Below, piece after piece: positions 16,125 to 25,356 of a stretch of DNA of 64,000 nucleotides (positions are counted from its first letter, which is position 1; each line of letters begins with the position of its first letter). The translations under genes were made by a program, and so were the position numbers. The stretch spans positions 1 to 64,000 of the forward strand of contig JAUXAB010000012.1 in NCBI GenBank assembly GCA_030615025.1, in the 5' to 3' direction. Source of the stretch: Phycisphaerae bacterium (GTDB lineage: Bacteria > Planctomycetota > Phycisphaerae > Sedimentisphaerales > Anaerobacaceae). Below the pieces are notes generated by a model that worked only from the letters and a program-made list of their open reading frames with translations, did no database searches and was not told where the DNA came from.

Positions 16125-17957
16125 ATGAAGTTAATGAATGTAAGAGTAGTTGTCGCCCTACTGGTAACCGCCCTGCTGCTGAGTACCAGTACTGGTCAAG
16201 CTTTGAAGATTCCCGAAGTGCCGAGGGATAAGGTTATTTGCTTTGCCCTGTACACTGTCCACAACAACATTCTTAAGATGATGGCGCAGTTGTATCCGCT
16301 AAAAGATGGTGAGGACAGGAGTGTCCGGCTCCAAATCAAGAAAGGGTGGAGATGGAAGCAAATAGCTAAGTCGCAGGTAATCGAGGATGGCTGGACAGCG
16401 CATTTGAGGGTAGAGAACTGGGACTCTACGAAAGATACCGAATACCGCGTCGCTCACGGCAAGAGCGCCTATTATACGGGGACAATCCGCAAAGACCCGG
16501 TCGATAAGGATACGATTGTTGTAGCTGCATTTACGGGCAACTCGATTTATCCCGGGCACGGCGGGGACATACCTAAAACCGATATCGTTGAGAATATCAA
16601 GAAGCTGAAACCTGACCTTCTATTTTTTTCCGGAGACCAGGTCTATGACCACCACAGGCATTACGCCTACTGGCTTAAATTCGGCAGGGATTTCGGAGAT
16701 ATCATTCGCAACATCCCAACGGTCACGATTCCCGATGACCATGATGTAGGTCACGGCAACTTGTGGGGCGCGGAAGGGAAGAAATCAAACACTCGCGCCG
16801 GTCACGATGGAGGATATGCGGCCCCCGTTGAATACGTGAAAATGGTCGAACGCGCACAGACCAGCCACCTTCCCGACCCTTATGACCCGGCTCCGATACA
16901 GCGGAGCATCGGCGTCTACTACACATCACTGACACTGGGCCGGGTGAGCTTTGCCATCATTGAGGACCGCAAGTTCAAGTCAGGTCCGCAGGGGCTTGTT
17001 CCCCGGCAGGGGCCACGGCCGGACCATATTAGAAACCCCAATTACGACCCGAAGAGCGTCGATGTCCCCGGTGCCAAATTGCTCGGAGAGCGTCAGCTCA
17101 AGTTTCTCAGGGAATGGGCAGCCGACTGGCGGGGCTCCGATATGAAATGTGTGCTTTCTCAGACGATTTTCTGCGGCGGCGCGCACCTTCACGGCAGTCG
17201 GAACAATCGCCTGCACGCCGACCTGGATTCCAATGGCTGGCCACAGACGGGACGAAACAAAGCTCTGAGAGAGTTCCGTAAGGCATTCGCAATCATGATT
17301 GCCGGGGACCAGCACCTGGGCACCATTATCCACCACGGCGTCGATGAATGGGGAGACTGCGGATATTCCTTCTGCGTGCCGTCCATCGCCAATCTTTACC
17401 TTCGTTGGTGGGCCCCCCTTGAGCCAGGCAAGAACCGCGAAGAAGGAGTGCCTGAATACCTGGGCGAATTCCTCGATGGCTTCGGAAACAAGATTACCAT
17501 GCTGGCAGTTGCCAATCCTGGAGAGATGGAAAATCACGATAAGCTGACGACCAGGGCCGCTGGTTTCGGAGTCGTCAAATTCAATAAAAAGACCAGAGAA
17601 ATCACAGTCGAATGCTGGCCCAGAAACGTGGATATTGCAGAGCCGACCGCTAAGCAATATCCCGGCTGGCCCAGAACTATCAAGCAGCAGGGCAACTACG
17701 GGCGCAAGGCTGTGGCCTATTTGCCGACGATAAAGGTCAACGGTATGACGGACCCGGTCGTACAGGTAATCGACGAAGCCAACGGCGAAATCGTCTATAC
17801 CATCCGCATCAAGGACACTTCGCTGCGCCCGAAGGTATTCAAGGCCGGCACGTATACCATCAAGGTAGGTGAACAGGACACCGAAAAGATGAAGACCTTA
17901 AAGAACGTGCAGTCCGAAACGGCCGGCAGACGTGAGACGGTGGAGGTGAATTTTTGA
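16125..17957 (+). CDS. PhoD-like metallophosphatase (alkaline phosphatase D family)
   Basis: 610-residue exported phosphoesterase. The signal peptide is VVVALLVTALLLSTSTGQA. The calcineurin-like metal-binding core shows LLFFSGDQVYDHHRHYAYW, TVTIPDDHDVGHGN and, C-terminally, IMIAGDQHLGTII. In PhoD relatives these residues bind Fe/Ca and hydrolyse phosphate mono- or diesters in the periplasm. The final 100 residues (YTIRIKDTSLRPKVF to TYTIKVGEQD) form a beta-rich tail. ATG at 16125 follows AAGGAGTG. A terminator upstream suggests its own promoter. Substrate unknown. Confidence 0.85.
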   Translation: MKLMNVRVVVALLVTALLLSTSTGQALKIPEVPRDKVICFALYTVHNNILKMMAQLYPLKDGEDRSVRLQIKKGWRWKQIAKSQVIEDGWTAHLRVENWDSTKDTEYRVAHGKSAYYTGTIRKDPVDKDTIVVAAFTGNSIYPGHGGDIPKTDIVENIKKLKPDLLFFSGDQVYDHHRHYAYWLKFGRDFGDIIRNIPTVTIPDDHDVGHGNLWGAEGKKSNTRAGHDGGYAAPVEYVKMVERAQTSHLPDPYDPAPIQRSIGVYYTSLTLGRVSFAIIEDRKFKSGPQGLVPRQGPRPDHIRNPNYDPKSVDVPGAKLLGERQLKFLREWAADWRGSDMKCVLSQTIFCGGAHLHGSRNNRLHADLDSNGWPQTGRNKALREFRKAFAIMIAGDQHLGTIIHHGVDEWGDCGYSFCVPSIANLYLRWWAPLEPGKNREEGVPEYLGEFLDGFGNKITMLAVANPGEMENHDKLTTRAAGFGVVKFNKKTREITVECWPRNVDIAEPTAKQYPGWPRTIKQQGNYGRKAVAYLPTIKVNGMTDPVVQVIDEANGEIVYTIRIKDTSLRPKVFKAGTYTIKVGEQDTEKMKTLKNVQSETAGRRETVEVNF

Positions 17958-18000
17958 TTTCTGAATAAGAGCATTGCACTAAGAGCGGCTTCGCTGCTGC

Positions 18001-18276
18001 TCAGCCGTCGGTTCGAAGCTGCCTGTCATTATACTTTTGTTTTATGAATCTGCCCACACTGCGGGCAACGTCCTTGCCAAAATCAAGGCATTTGTGCATT
18101 CCGGTGTTAAAAGATTGTGCGAATTCGTCTGATTTTAAAGCTGAATATGTAGAGCTTTTTTCGCGAAGCTGACGGGCTTGATTCTCAGGCACGGGTGCCA
18201 AAGTGTAGATTGCAGTTGCAAAACCGGCAAAGTAGACTACCAGCAAAAATACGAATTTACCTCTCCAGGTCCTCAT
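18001..18276 (-). CDS. small single-pass membrane protein, hypothetical
   Basis: 91 residues with one N-terminal hydrophobic helix (FVFLLVVYFAGFATAIYTL) and a charged tail (KCLDFGKDVARSVGRFIKQK). No family recognised. GGAAGGGAG lies 9 bases before ATG 18276, supporting real translation. Convergent with the PhoD-like gene. The gap upstream (18277-18549) shows nothing recognisable. Confidence 0.6.
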   Translation of the reverse strand: MRTWRGKFVFLLVVYFAGFATAIYTLAPVPENQARQLREKSSTYSALKSDEFAQSFNTGMHKCLDFGKDVARSVGRFIKQKYNDRQLRTDG

Positions 18277-18549
18277 TAAAAGTTTCTCCCTTCCAAAAGA
18301 AAGACTTTTATCGGCCGTTCCATCACCAACCTTTGACGTCTCCTTCTATTAAATTTTAAGATAAAAAGCCCCTTATGTCAAACAGAAAATGCCACAATGA
18401 TTTCATTTACGCTCATCAACCCCTATACCATTGGCGACATAGGGTTATTCCGAAGGAAAATTGCTTTTTTATCGGTACAATCGCCTGCTATTTGCCACTG
18501 GCTCCGTAAATAAGTTTTGACACAAGAATCGCCCTGGTTAAACGGCTGG

Positions 18550-19668
18550 CTAATTTTTATCTAAAATTTCTTTCAATGTTTTGCAGACAATCGCCACCTC
18601 ATCATAAGTTAGATTATTATAAAACGGCAAAGCGATAGTGCTCTTAGACACGGATTCGGCAACAGGAAAATCGCCTTGCTTATAGCCAAACCGCTCAACC
18701 ATAAACGGCTGCAGATGCACAGGCGGAAAATAATTGCTGACCTGAATGTTTTGTCCCCTCATTGCTTCTAAAATCCTATCACGCTGCCGGCGAGTAAAGC
18801 TGTCTGCCAGCCGTACCACAAAGACAAACCAGCTTATATCGCAATCATCGGGCTCCGCAGGCACTATCAGTCTGTCATCGTCAGCTAACATTTCTTGATA
18901 CCATTTTGCAACCTGCCGGCGTTTGGCCTTGAACTGCTCAATTCTTGAAAGCTGCACAATGCCGAGGGCACAATTAATGTCACTGAGTCGAAAGTTATAA
19001 CCCAGCCGTTCGTGGCTTAGCCAACCGCTGTCCTTGGCTCTACCCTGATTGCGAAGCGATACGCACATATCCGCCAAATCATCGTCGTCGGTCAAAATCA
19101 TTCCGCCCTCGCCGGTGGTTATCTGCTTATTGGGATAAAAGCCAAATACACTCATCGTGCCAAATGTCCCTGCCTTTTTTCCATTCAATGCAGAGCCCAG
19201 CGCTTCACAACTGTCCTCAACCACCATCAGATTGTGTTTTTGAGCAATTTCCCAGACCTTATCGAGACCAGCTGGGTTGCCGAAAACCTCTACCGGCAAA
19301 ATGGCTTTTGTCCTGTCGGTAATCCTGGATTCGATTTTTGCAGCGTCGATATTCAAACTTACCGGGTCAATATCAACAAAGACCGGCCTGGCACCGGCCA
19401 TCATAACAGGAGTAGCAGAAGCAATGAAGGTAAATGGCGTAGTAATGACCTCATCACCCTGTCCAATCCCCAGTGCCAACATACACAAAAACAGGCCGCT
19501 GGTTCCGCTATTGACAGTCACAGCCCGCTTTAGGCCGATGTACTTGGCGAAAGCATCCTCAAATTCTACCAGCTTGGGACCAAGCGAAAGATTGGGAGTG
19601 CGAAGCACTGCACAGACTGCCTCGATTTCTTTTTCGGTGATATCAGGCCGAGACAAATATACCCGCAT
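18550..19668 (-). CDS. DegT/DnrJ/EryC1/StrS aminotransferase
   Basis: 372-residue PLP-dependent sugar aminotransferase (fold type I) of the kind that installs an amino group on a nucleotide-linked keto-sugar. Landmarks are VTVNSGTSGLFLCMLAL (phosphate-binding), TTPFTFIASATPVMMAGA, VEDSCEALGS (Asp pairing with the PLP ring) and FGFYPNKQITTGEGGMI with Schiff-base Lys181. The RLGYNFRLSDINCALGI segment is also typical. Probably feeds surface-polysaccharide synthesis, though no other sugar genes adjoin it. The start MRVYLSRPDI is the family norm. Confidence 0.9.
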   Translation of the reverse strand: MRVYLSRPDITEKEIEAVCAVLRTPNLSLGPKLVEFEDAFAKYIGLKRAVTVNSGTSGLFLCMLALGIGQGDEVITTPFTFIASATPVMMAGARPVFVDIDPVSLNIDAAKIESRITDRTKAILPVEVFGNPAGLDKVWEIAQKHNLMVVEDSCEALGSALNGKKAGTFGTMSVFGFYPNKQITTGEGGMILTDDDDLADMCVSLRNQGRAKDSGWLSHERLGYNFRLSDINCALGIVQLSRIEQFKAKRRQVAKWYQEMLADDDRLIVPAEPDDCDISWFVFVVRLADSFTRRQRDRILEAMRGQNIQVSNYFPPVHLQPFMVERFGYKQGDFPVAESVSKSTIALPFYNNLTYDEVAIVCKTLKEILDKN

Positions 19669-20034
19669 CAGGAAATCTCCTCATCAAAAAACGCAGGGCT
19701 AATCCTGAAAAAATTATACTGCTCGCACCCGATAGATCAAGAAGATTTTTACACGCTGGCACAATCGTCATCCCTGCCCGCATCGTGGTGCAGACAAACA
19801 CCAGCAGGAGTCCATAAGAGGCGTACGAACATAAGAAACAATGCAGATTCGGCGCTTATGCGGAAATGACAGAAAAGGAATATGAAACCATAAGCACTTA
19901 TGGGACGTAGTGTTACAGAGACAGCCGGTTATTTGCTGCTAAGTAGTAAATTGCAATTTCTATATTAAACAGCACTCGATTTAAGGCCGAATAATAAAGT
20001 TGCGGTGTAAATGCATAGTTGGGAATCAAAAAAA
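19669..20034. other. divergent intergenic region, nothing recognised
   Basis: 366 bp between the aminotransferase and the HTH/receiver gene. It must hold promoters for both strands but no convincing -35/-10 pair stands out. No repeat, tRNA or conserved frame was seen. Confidence 0.5.
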
Positions 20035-20613
20035 ATGGCAAAAGGAAAAAATGTACTGACGACAGGCGATGTGGCCAGGATTTGTAACGTCGCTCCTCGG
20101 ACAGTCTCAAAGTGGTTTGACACCGGCCAATTGAAAGGTTACCGCATACCCGGCAGCAAGGATCGGCGAATACCCGTCAGCGAGCTGATTCGCTTTATGA
20201 AAGCGCATAATATGCCTGCGCCAACACTTCCAGTCGGTAAAATTCGGGTCCTTATAGTTAACAGCGACGACGATGCAGCCTCGGCTTTGACTGATACTTT
20301 GCGAACCAAGGCCGATTACGAAGTGCAAAGCGCACACAGCAATTTTGAGACCGGCGTAATCGCTCAGAAATTCGCACCGCATGTTCTATTGGTAAACCTC
20401 TTAGCTGACGGCATAGATGCAACAGGCATTTGTAAAAACATCCGTGCCGATGAGGATTTGCAGACGATCAAAATTATAGCCTTTGCGAACCAGTTAAGCG
20501 ACTCTGAGTCGGCCGCCCTGCTGCAGAAGGGCTTTGACGGCCATATATCTGATTCTGTCGATGCCGCCGAAATTATCAAAAAGATTGAAGAAGCAACCGC
20601 TATTATCTATTAG
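20035..20613 (+). CDS. excisionase-type HTH protein with degenerate receiver domain
   Basis: 192 residues. The N-terminal MerR/excisionase-like helix-turn-helix (LTTGDVARICNVAPRTVSKW, then a wing YRIPGSKDRRIPVSELIRF) binds DNA. The C-terminal part is a CheY-like fold beginning IRVLIVNSDDDAASAL. The usual phosphoacceptor Asp in the third strand is Asn (HVLLVNLLADG), and the conserved Lys-Pro after strand five is absent (FDGHISDSVDAAE). It is therefore probably a pseudo-receiver used for dimerisation or protein contact rather than phosphorelay. ATG 20035 is preferred by content; ATG 20011 is in frame. Confidence 0.8.
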   Translation: MAKGKNVLTTGDVARICNVAPRTVSKWFDTGQLKGYRIPGSKDRRIPVSELIRFMKAHNMPAPTLPVGKIRVLIVNSDDDAASALTDTLRTKADYEVQSAHSNFETGVIAQKFAPHVLLVNLLADGIDATGICKNIRADEDLQTIKIIAFANQLSDSESAALLQKGFDGHISDSVDAAEIIKKIEEATAIIY

Positions 20614-20645
20614 CAGTACCAACCTGGTCTCAACCGCATGTAAAT

Positions 20646-20676
20646 AAAAAGCCCAGCCTTGTGGCTGGGTTTTCTT
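20646..20676. terminator. rho-independent terminator, probably bidirectional
   Basis: AAAAAGCCCAGCC-TTGT-GGCTGGGTTTTCTT: a perfect GC-rich 8-bp stem with A-run before and T-run after. It can end both the HTH/receiver transcript (+) and the pseudopilin transcript (-). Confidence 0.85.
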
Positions 20677-20743
20677 ATTTGACGGTCACCTTTATTCAAT
20701 GAGGAAAGAAAATCATCCTGCGGCTGCGGTGATGTGGTATAGC

Positions 20744-21490
20744 CTAATAGCCTAATCCCCCCCAAACAGCCCTCTGCGTCCTGGGTATATCCAGACTATT
20801 CGGAAAAACTACATGCTTCCACTCTGGCTCGTTGGTATAATTGAATGTATACGTAAGCGGGTCTTGCCATTTCCAGTAATCACTGTGCCCATCCGCAAAG
20901 CTCCACGTCCCGCCATCACCGTGTCGGTTGGGAGGCTCGTCCCACCAGGCCGGCTGAACATAATGAACGCTCCAGGCGCCCATCGGAGTGGCTCCGCTGT
21001 CATCAACAAAAACAGCCCTCTGCTCCGGATTGCGAATCTCCGTCCTGTGTTTGAGCATCGTTCCACCATCTAAATCATCAGCATTCATGGAATCAACCAC
21101 AGCGTAAGTCCGCCACTCTCCAAATATAGCGATCGGGCACTTGTAAAGTCTTACGTTATTGGTGTACGGAAACAACGCTCCGTCTTTGACGGCTTGTATC
21201 ATCTGCTGGTCGCTGAGAGTGTTTCGGGGCCAGTCTTTCTCTACCCAGGGAATCTCGCCAGGATGGTCGCCATCGTGCTCACGTATATCGCCGCGAACAA
21301 TCTTGCCATCGTTTTCATCTGCATAGAAATTCCATGCAAGCATCAACTGCCTCAGATTGTTAAGACAAACAATACGCTTACCCTGCTCCCTGGCTCGCTC
21401 CAACGCCGGCATCAATATCGCCATCAACAACGCAATAATGGCAATTACTACCAGAAGCTCTATCAACGTAAATCCGCTTCTTTTGTCCAT
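20744..21490 (-). CDS. type II secretion pseudopilin-like protein, H-X9-DG type
   Basis: 248 residues. The N-terminal prepilin signature [20 protein letters not shown] provides a cleavage site before Phe and the hydrophobic stem helix. The C-terminal H-X9-DG motif, [14 protein letters not shown], is the planctomycete hallmark. Such proteins are exported by a type II or type IV pilus-like machine and occur in many copies per genome with unknown function. It is the second of a tandem pair about 59% identical over the N-terminal third by eye; the first is at 21601-22365. Both are downstream of a sigma/anti-sigma pair on the same strand. Confidence 0.88.
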   Translation of the reverse strand: MDKRSGFTLIELLVVIAIIALLMAILMPALERAREQGKRIVCLNNLRQLMLAWNFYADENDGKIVRGDIREHDGDHPGEIPWVEKDWPRNTLSDQQMIQAVKDGALFPYTNNVRLYKCPIAIFGEWRTYAVVDSMNADDLDGGTMLKHRTEIRNPEQRAVFVDDSGATPMGAWSVHYVQPAWWDEPPNRHGDGGTWSFADGHSDYWKWQDPLTYTFNYTNEPEWKHVVFPNSLDIPRTQRAVWGGLGY

Positions 21491-21600
21491 AAAGCACCAC
21501 CTTTAGTCAATCGATTGGGCGACCTCGACAAATGTAAATGCACTTCTTTTATCCATAAAGCACAACAGACAGACTTATGGCTGCAACTCCGGCATATACC

Positions 21601-22365
21601 CTATTGGACCGCCACGCCCCATGCACCCATCTGGGTTTTGGGGATATCAGGGTTGTCCGGTTGCGGCGGAGAGTTAGCCTGCATCAACAAGCCAAACTTT
21701 ATGGTACGCGAGTCTTGCCACTTCCAGTATTCAACATGTCCGTCTGCAAAAGAAAAAGTCGTCCCGTCACCGTGCCGGATAGGAGGCGGGTCCCACCATA
21801 CCCACCTGTCATGCCAACAAGTATAACCACCCAACGTGGCCCCTGCAGTTCCGCCATCATCAAGAAAAATGAACCTTATATATGGCCTGCGAATCTCGGT
21901 TTCGTGTTTAAGCATCACCCGGCCGCTCCAGTCCTTACAATTCATAGCATCAGACACAGCATACGTTCGCACGTGTCCGGCCAGAAGGGTCGGACAACTG
22001 TAAACCTTTATGTTCTTGACGTATGGATACAGTGCTCCATTTCTAATAGCAATTTCTTTCTCATCAGGGGTCGGTTCCGGTGTCCCCCAATCCTTACGCA
22101 CCCAAGGGGGCTCATTATAATGCCCACCGCCTGGGTTATACATACCCGTGTACTCCTCTGTATCGCCGTTAACCAGTTTGCCTTCGTTATCATCTAAATA
22201 GAAAGCATATCCAAGCATCAACTGCTTCAGATTGCCAAGACAAACCGAACGCCTTCCCTGCTCCCTGGCCCGCTCCAGTGCCGGCATCAATAACGCCATT
22301 AACAACGCAATAATGGCAATTACCACCAAAAGCTCTATTAACGTAAACCCCCTTCGTTTATCCAT
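21601..22365 (-). CDS. type II secretion pseudopilin-like protein, H-X9-DG type
   Basis: 254 residues, paralogue of the adjacent gene. Prepilin signature [20 protein letters not shown] at the start, [20 protein letters not shown] after the stem helix, and C-terminal H-X9-DG motif [14 protein letters not shown]. The middle differs from its neighbour by insertions ([16 protein letters not shown]), suggesting divergence after duplication. Separated from the next copy by 110 bp. Prepilin peptidase and secretion ATPase genes are not in the window. Confidence 0.88.
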   Translation of the reverse strand: MDKRRGFTLIELLVVIAIIALLMALLMPALERAREQGRRSVCLGNLKQLMLGYAFYLDDNEGKLVNGDTEEYTGMYNPGGGHYNEPPWVRKDWGTPEPTPDEKEIAIRNGALYPYVKNIKVYSCPTLLAGHVRTYAVSDAMNCKDWSGRVMLKHETEIRRPYIRFIFLDDGGTAGATLGGYTCWHDRWVWWDPPPIRHGDGTTFSFADGHVEYWKWQDSRTIKFGLLMQANSPPQPDNPDIPKTQMGAWGVAVQ

Positions 22366-22482
22366 AATGATGCCCTTTCATTGTGCTTTTGAAGCATTTT
22401 TTCGAAAATCGGACTTATTTTACCACGCAACCATCCGCAAAGCAAGCAAAAAAATGCTTTTTTTAGCCTGCTACAATGCCGC

Positions 22483-23013
22483 TTATTTTCCTTTCCTCAG
22501 CAGCATCCGACTCAGCAATTCTATTAACTCTTCAGCATTGACTATCGTTGTACTCCCATCAGCAAAAACTACCCTGTACTCGCCGTCGGAGAGCTTCAGT
22601 TGCATAAGCACCGCACTACTATCCCCTGGGTCAATGCTATCGCCATAATACACAACGGGCTTGCCCTGCTGAGCCAAATCCTCATATATTGGCCTAATCG
22701 CCAACACGTCGGCTCTGCCAGCTCCCAGCCACGCCAGCGAATCCCTTATACCGTGAGCTATACCATCGCTTGTCCAATCTCGACCACCAAAGAAGCTCGC
22801 ACTCAAAAGTATCGTCATGATTATCACCGCTGCCGCGGCTAATTTACTTATCCTTAAATTTATGACAATATGGATAGCGCCGCTCCCGCCACTGTGCGGC
22901 ATAAACCTATGTGGGATCTGGTGCTTTATATCCTCAGTAAGACCGGGGCTAACTTGCTCTGCTGTTGCATCTGCCAAATCATTCAATAATTTTTTTAGCC
23001 TTTCCTCGCTCAT
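22483..23013 (-). CDS. single-pass membrane protein, probable anti-sigma partner
   Basis: 176 residues: cytoplasmic N terminus MSEERLKKLLNDLADATAEQ with VSPGLTEDIKHQIPHRF, one membrane helix (LAAAAVIIMTILLSASFF, about 75-93), and an extracytoplasmic domain of no known family containing YRVVFADGSTTIVNAEELIELL. The start at 23013 has GGGAGAG 7 bases upstream. A TTG at 23076 overlapping the sigma stop as TTGA is the alternative, but it would read through a palindromic repeat. Follows the ECF sigma gene, so an anti-sigma role is inferred from position. Confidence 0.65.
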   Translation of the reverse strand: MSEERLKKLLNDLADATAEQVSPGLTEDIKHQIPHRFMPHSGGSGAIHIVINLRISKLAAAAVIIMTILLSASFFGGRDWTSDGIAHGIRDSLAWLGAGRADVLAIRPIYEDLAQQGKPVVYYGDSIDPGDSSAVLMQLKLSDGEYRVVFADGSTTIVNAEELIELLSRMLLRKGK

Positions 23014-23032
23014 TACAGCTCTCCCATCTCTT

Positions 23033-23071
23033 GCCCCCACCGGTTGCTTCGCAACGCGAAGCTGCGGGGGC
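23033..23071. repeat. nested palindrome between sigma and partner genes
   Basis: Outer arms GCCCCC/GGGGGC enclose an inner GTTGC-TTC-GCAAC hairpin and a GCGAAGC block. It occupies nearly the whole 59-bp space between the sigma stop and the partner's start. It resembles the nested hairpin inside ahbC. Confidence 0.6.
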
Positions 23072-23072
23072 T

Positions 23073-23699
23073 TCAAATAACCTGCTTTCTTAAAGCTACT
23101 AATGCTCTGTTCAGCCTGCTTTTGAAAGTGCCTTCCCTTACACCTGCCGCCTCGGCAGCTTCGGCAATAGTCAAGTGCTGCATATAATGTAAGATGACCG
23201 CCTGCCTCAACTTCCCAGGCAGCCGTGCCACAGCATTTTTTAACCGGCCAAGCTGCTCGTAATGCCCAACTATGTCACACCCAGCCTTGCTGCTCCCTGG
23301 CACATCGATCCCGATCCCTTCGATACTGACCACTTCCCTGCCTTTGTGCTTGCGCCAATACAGCTTTGAAACATTGCTTGCGATACGATACAGCCAGCTA
23401 TTTAACGCCTTGCCGTTTCTCAACTGGTTTATATGCTGCCAGGCCTGGAGAAAACTTTCCTGCGTCAAGTCTTCACTGACCTGGCGATTATGGCCAAGCC
23501 TCCTGATAAACAAATATATCTGCTCATGGTATATATCAACAAACTCGGCTGCCGCCGCACGGTCACCGGCCCTTAGCCGAGCAGCAAGCGAATCTTGCCA
23601 TTCATCCAAGTACTTCCCCCTCCTGTTAACGTCTCCCTGCCCACTTATTGGATGCGCAAAACCGGCCTTCTGTTCTGTTAATTTTGCCTTTTTTGCCAT
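23073..23699 (-). CDS. ECF-type RNA polymerase sigma factor
   Basis: 208 residues. Region 2 shows EFVDIYHEQIYLFIRRLGH, RQVSEDLTQESFLQAWQHI and LNSWLYRIASNVSKLYWRK. Region 4 shows RLPGKLRQAVILHYMQHLTI, AEAAEAAGVREGTFKSRLNR and ALVALRKQVI. The 35-residue N-terminal extension is typical of planctomycete ECF factors. ATG 23699 follows a GGGTC stretch. Probably controls itself, the membrane partner and perhaps the two pseudopilin genes downstream on the same strand. Confidence 0.88.
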   Translation of the reverse strand: MAKKAKLTEQKAGFAHPISGQGDVNRRGKYLDEWQDSLAARLRAGDRAAAAEFVDIYHEQIYLFIRRLGHNRQVSEDLTQESFLQAWQHINQLRNGKALNSWLYRIASNVSKLYWRKHKGREVVSIEGIGIDVPGSSKAGCDIVGHYEQLGRLKNAVARLPGKLRQAVILHYMQHLTIAEAAEAAGVREGTFKSRLNRALVALRKQVI

Positions 23700-23816
23700 T
23701 ATTTTTGACCCTATCGCTTGAAGAGAGTATACCTTAAATCTGATTTTCTTGCAATATTAAAACCTGGAGTGTAAAGTACCGGGCAGACTATTGAAGAGTA
23801 GACTTTTTGCTATTAG

Positions 23817-23864
23817 CGGCGCGTAGCTCAGCAGGATAGAGCATCGGTTTCCTGAACCGAAACG
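23817..23864 (+). pseudogene. 5' part of a tRNA-Arg(CCT) gene, T-arm missing
   Basis: CGGCGCG (acceptor 5' strand), T8-A9, a D-arm GCTC-AGCAGGATA-GAGC and a perfect anticodon arm TCGGT-TTCCTGA-ACCGA with anticodon CCT can be drawn. After the anticodon stem the sequence no longer forms a T-arm or the matching CGCGCCG acceptor strand. It is therefore a broken tRNA gene, as left at the edge of an excised or decayed integrative element. tRNA genes are common integration targets. Confidence 0.6.
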
Positions 23865-24130
23865 CCGTTTGCCAAGTATTTGTGAATAAATGATTAATCA
23901 TTGTCAAATAAAGACTTATGATGCTGACCGTAGCGCAACAGTAGCTTAAACGAGCATAGTTGTTGCGCACTTTGTTGCGCACCCCGGTGGCTGGGTTGAT
24001 CTATTTTCGTTCTTTAGCCCAATTCTTTTCGGATACGTACATTAAGAATCCTTCAGGCCGTTTCTGCTAACAATATTAAACAGCCAACCTACACGACACA
24101 ACTGACAAACGTTACCAGCTTGGTTTTTTC

Positions 24131-24220
24131 TCACTTTACATCATTGAGTGCCCTGCTCATCCGGCTCTTAATGGTTCCTACCGCCACATCCATAATCTCC
24201 GCCACCACTTTAGGCACTTT
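24131..24220 (-). pseudogene. C-terminal relic of an ECF sigma factor (region 4)
   Basis: Minus-strand frame reads KVPKVVAEIMDVAVGTIKSR then MSRALNDVK and stops. This is the helix-turn-helix of sigma region 4.2 (compare AEIMDMPIGTVKSRTSRARA in the intact sigma gene at 32425). No upstream part is present: the frame runs straight into the 3' end of mnmA. It is a gene fragment of about 29 codons left by rearrangement. Confidence 0.7.
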
Positions 24221-24227
24221 ACAGACT

Positions 24228-25352
24228 TCAAACTATTGTGCCGCCTGCGACAAGATTGTCATCGCTGGCATACAACACGAGCCTTTGGCCGGGGGACGGT
24301 GCAAATTGAGGCTCATCAAACTCAACCATCATATCAGTTTTATTCACATCAACAACCCTGCAAGGCTGAGGGTCACCGTAGGAGCGAATCTTACCATAAA
24401 CTTTTCTATCCATAGCCAGTTCTTCAGGTATGAGGGTGTTAATTTGGTTTGCTCTAACAGTGCAAGAGCTTATTTCTTCTCTGGTCCCTAATGTGATGGT
24501 GTTTGTCTGGGTATCTATTTTGCTCACATAAAGTGGCTTACCACCGGCAAAACCGATACCCCTTCTTTGGCCAAGCGTATAATTTGCAATTCCTTTATGA
24601 GTGCCTATCTTGTTGCCCTGTATGTCCGTTATGTCACCGTCTCGGTTAGCCTCAGCGCCGGTCAAAGCCGCCCGATAATCACCTTCGCCGGCAAAACATA
24701 ACTCCATGCTTTCAGCTTGTCCAGCGGCGCTAAGCTTTAGTTCAGCTGCAATCGAGCGAACCTGGTCTTTCATTAATTCACCTAATGGCAGGACAAGCCT
24801 TTCCAGCCTTTCTCTGGCAATTCCATAAAGAAAATAACTCTGGTCCTTGGCTTTATCCTTTGCTCGACCAAGCCGCATTTGTCCAGTGGTTTTGATGACT
24901 CGCGCGTAATGACCCGTAGCCAGATAGCTGATACCGAATGTTGCCTGCAAAAAATCCCACAATAGTGAAAATTTTAGCAGCGTATTGCAGTCCACACAAG
25001 GGTTCGGAGTGCGCGCCCTCATATAGGATTGACGGAACTGTTGTATTATAAGCTCCTCGAAAGCCTTCGTAACATCAACAAAGTAGTGAGGTACATTTAA
25101 TTCGTTACAGACAAATGCCGCACCAGCTCCGGCACAGGGACGGCTATTTGTGCCGCACAATATGGGTATTTTCATCGTAATACCCAATACGTCCCAGCCA
25201 TCTTCCTTGAGTAAATACGCTGCCACGCTGCTGTCGACACCGCCGCTCATTAACAGCGATATTTGCCTCGAAGGCGCCTTTTTAGGCGACCAGGGTGAAA
25301 AACTCGGACTCAATAACTTGATATTCCATTTCTCAACCGTCATTATTATCAA
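24228..25352 (-). CDS. mnmA: tRNA-specific 2-thiouridylase MnmA
   Basis: 374-residue ATP-pyrophosphatase that forms 2-thiouridine at wobble position 34 of Lys, Glu and Gln tRNAs. Landmarks are the PP-loop LLMSGGVDSSVAAYLL, the first catalytic cysteine in TPNPCVDCN, YLATGHYARV, DQSYFLYGIARERLERLVLP, the second cysteine in ESMELCFAGEGDY, and NYTLGQRRGIGF followed by the beta-barrel. The ESMELCF spelling replaces the usual ESQEICF-type sequence. A start at ATG 25343 (MTVEK) is equally possible. Flanked on both sides by gene relics. Confidence 0.92.
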   Translation of the reverse strand: MIIMTVEKWNIKLLSPSFSPWSPKKAPSRQISLLMSGGVDSSVAAYLLKEDGWDVLGITMKIPILCGTNSRPCAGAGAAFVCNELNVPHYFVDVTKAFEELIIQQFRQSYMRARTPNPCVDCNTLLKFSLLWDFLQATFGISYLATGHYARVIKTTGQMRLGRAKDKAKDQSYFLYGIARERLERLVLPLGELMKDQVRSIAAELKLSAAGQAESMELCFAGEGDYRAALTGAEANRDGDITDIQGNKIGTHKGIANYTLGQRRGIGFAGGKPLYVSKIDTQTNTITLGTREEISSCTVRANQINTLIPEELAMDRKVYGKIRSYGDPQPCRVVDVNKTDMMVEFDEPQFAPSPGQRLVLYASDDNLVAGGTIV

Positions 25353-25356
25353 AAGC

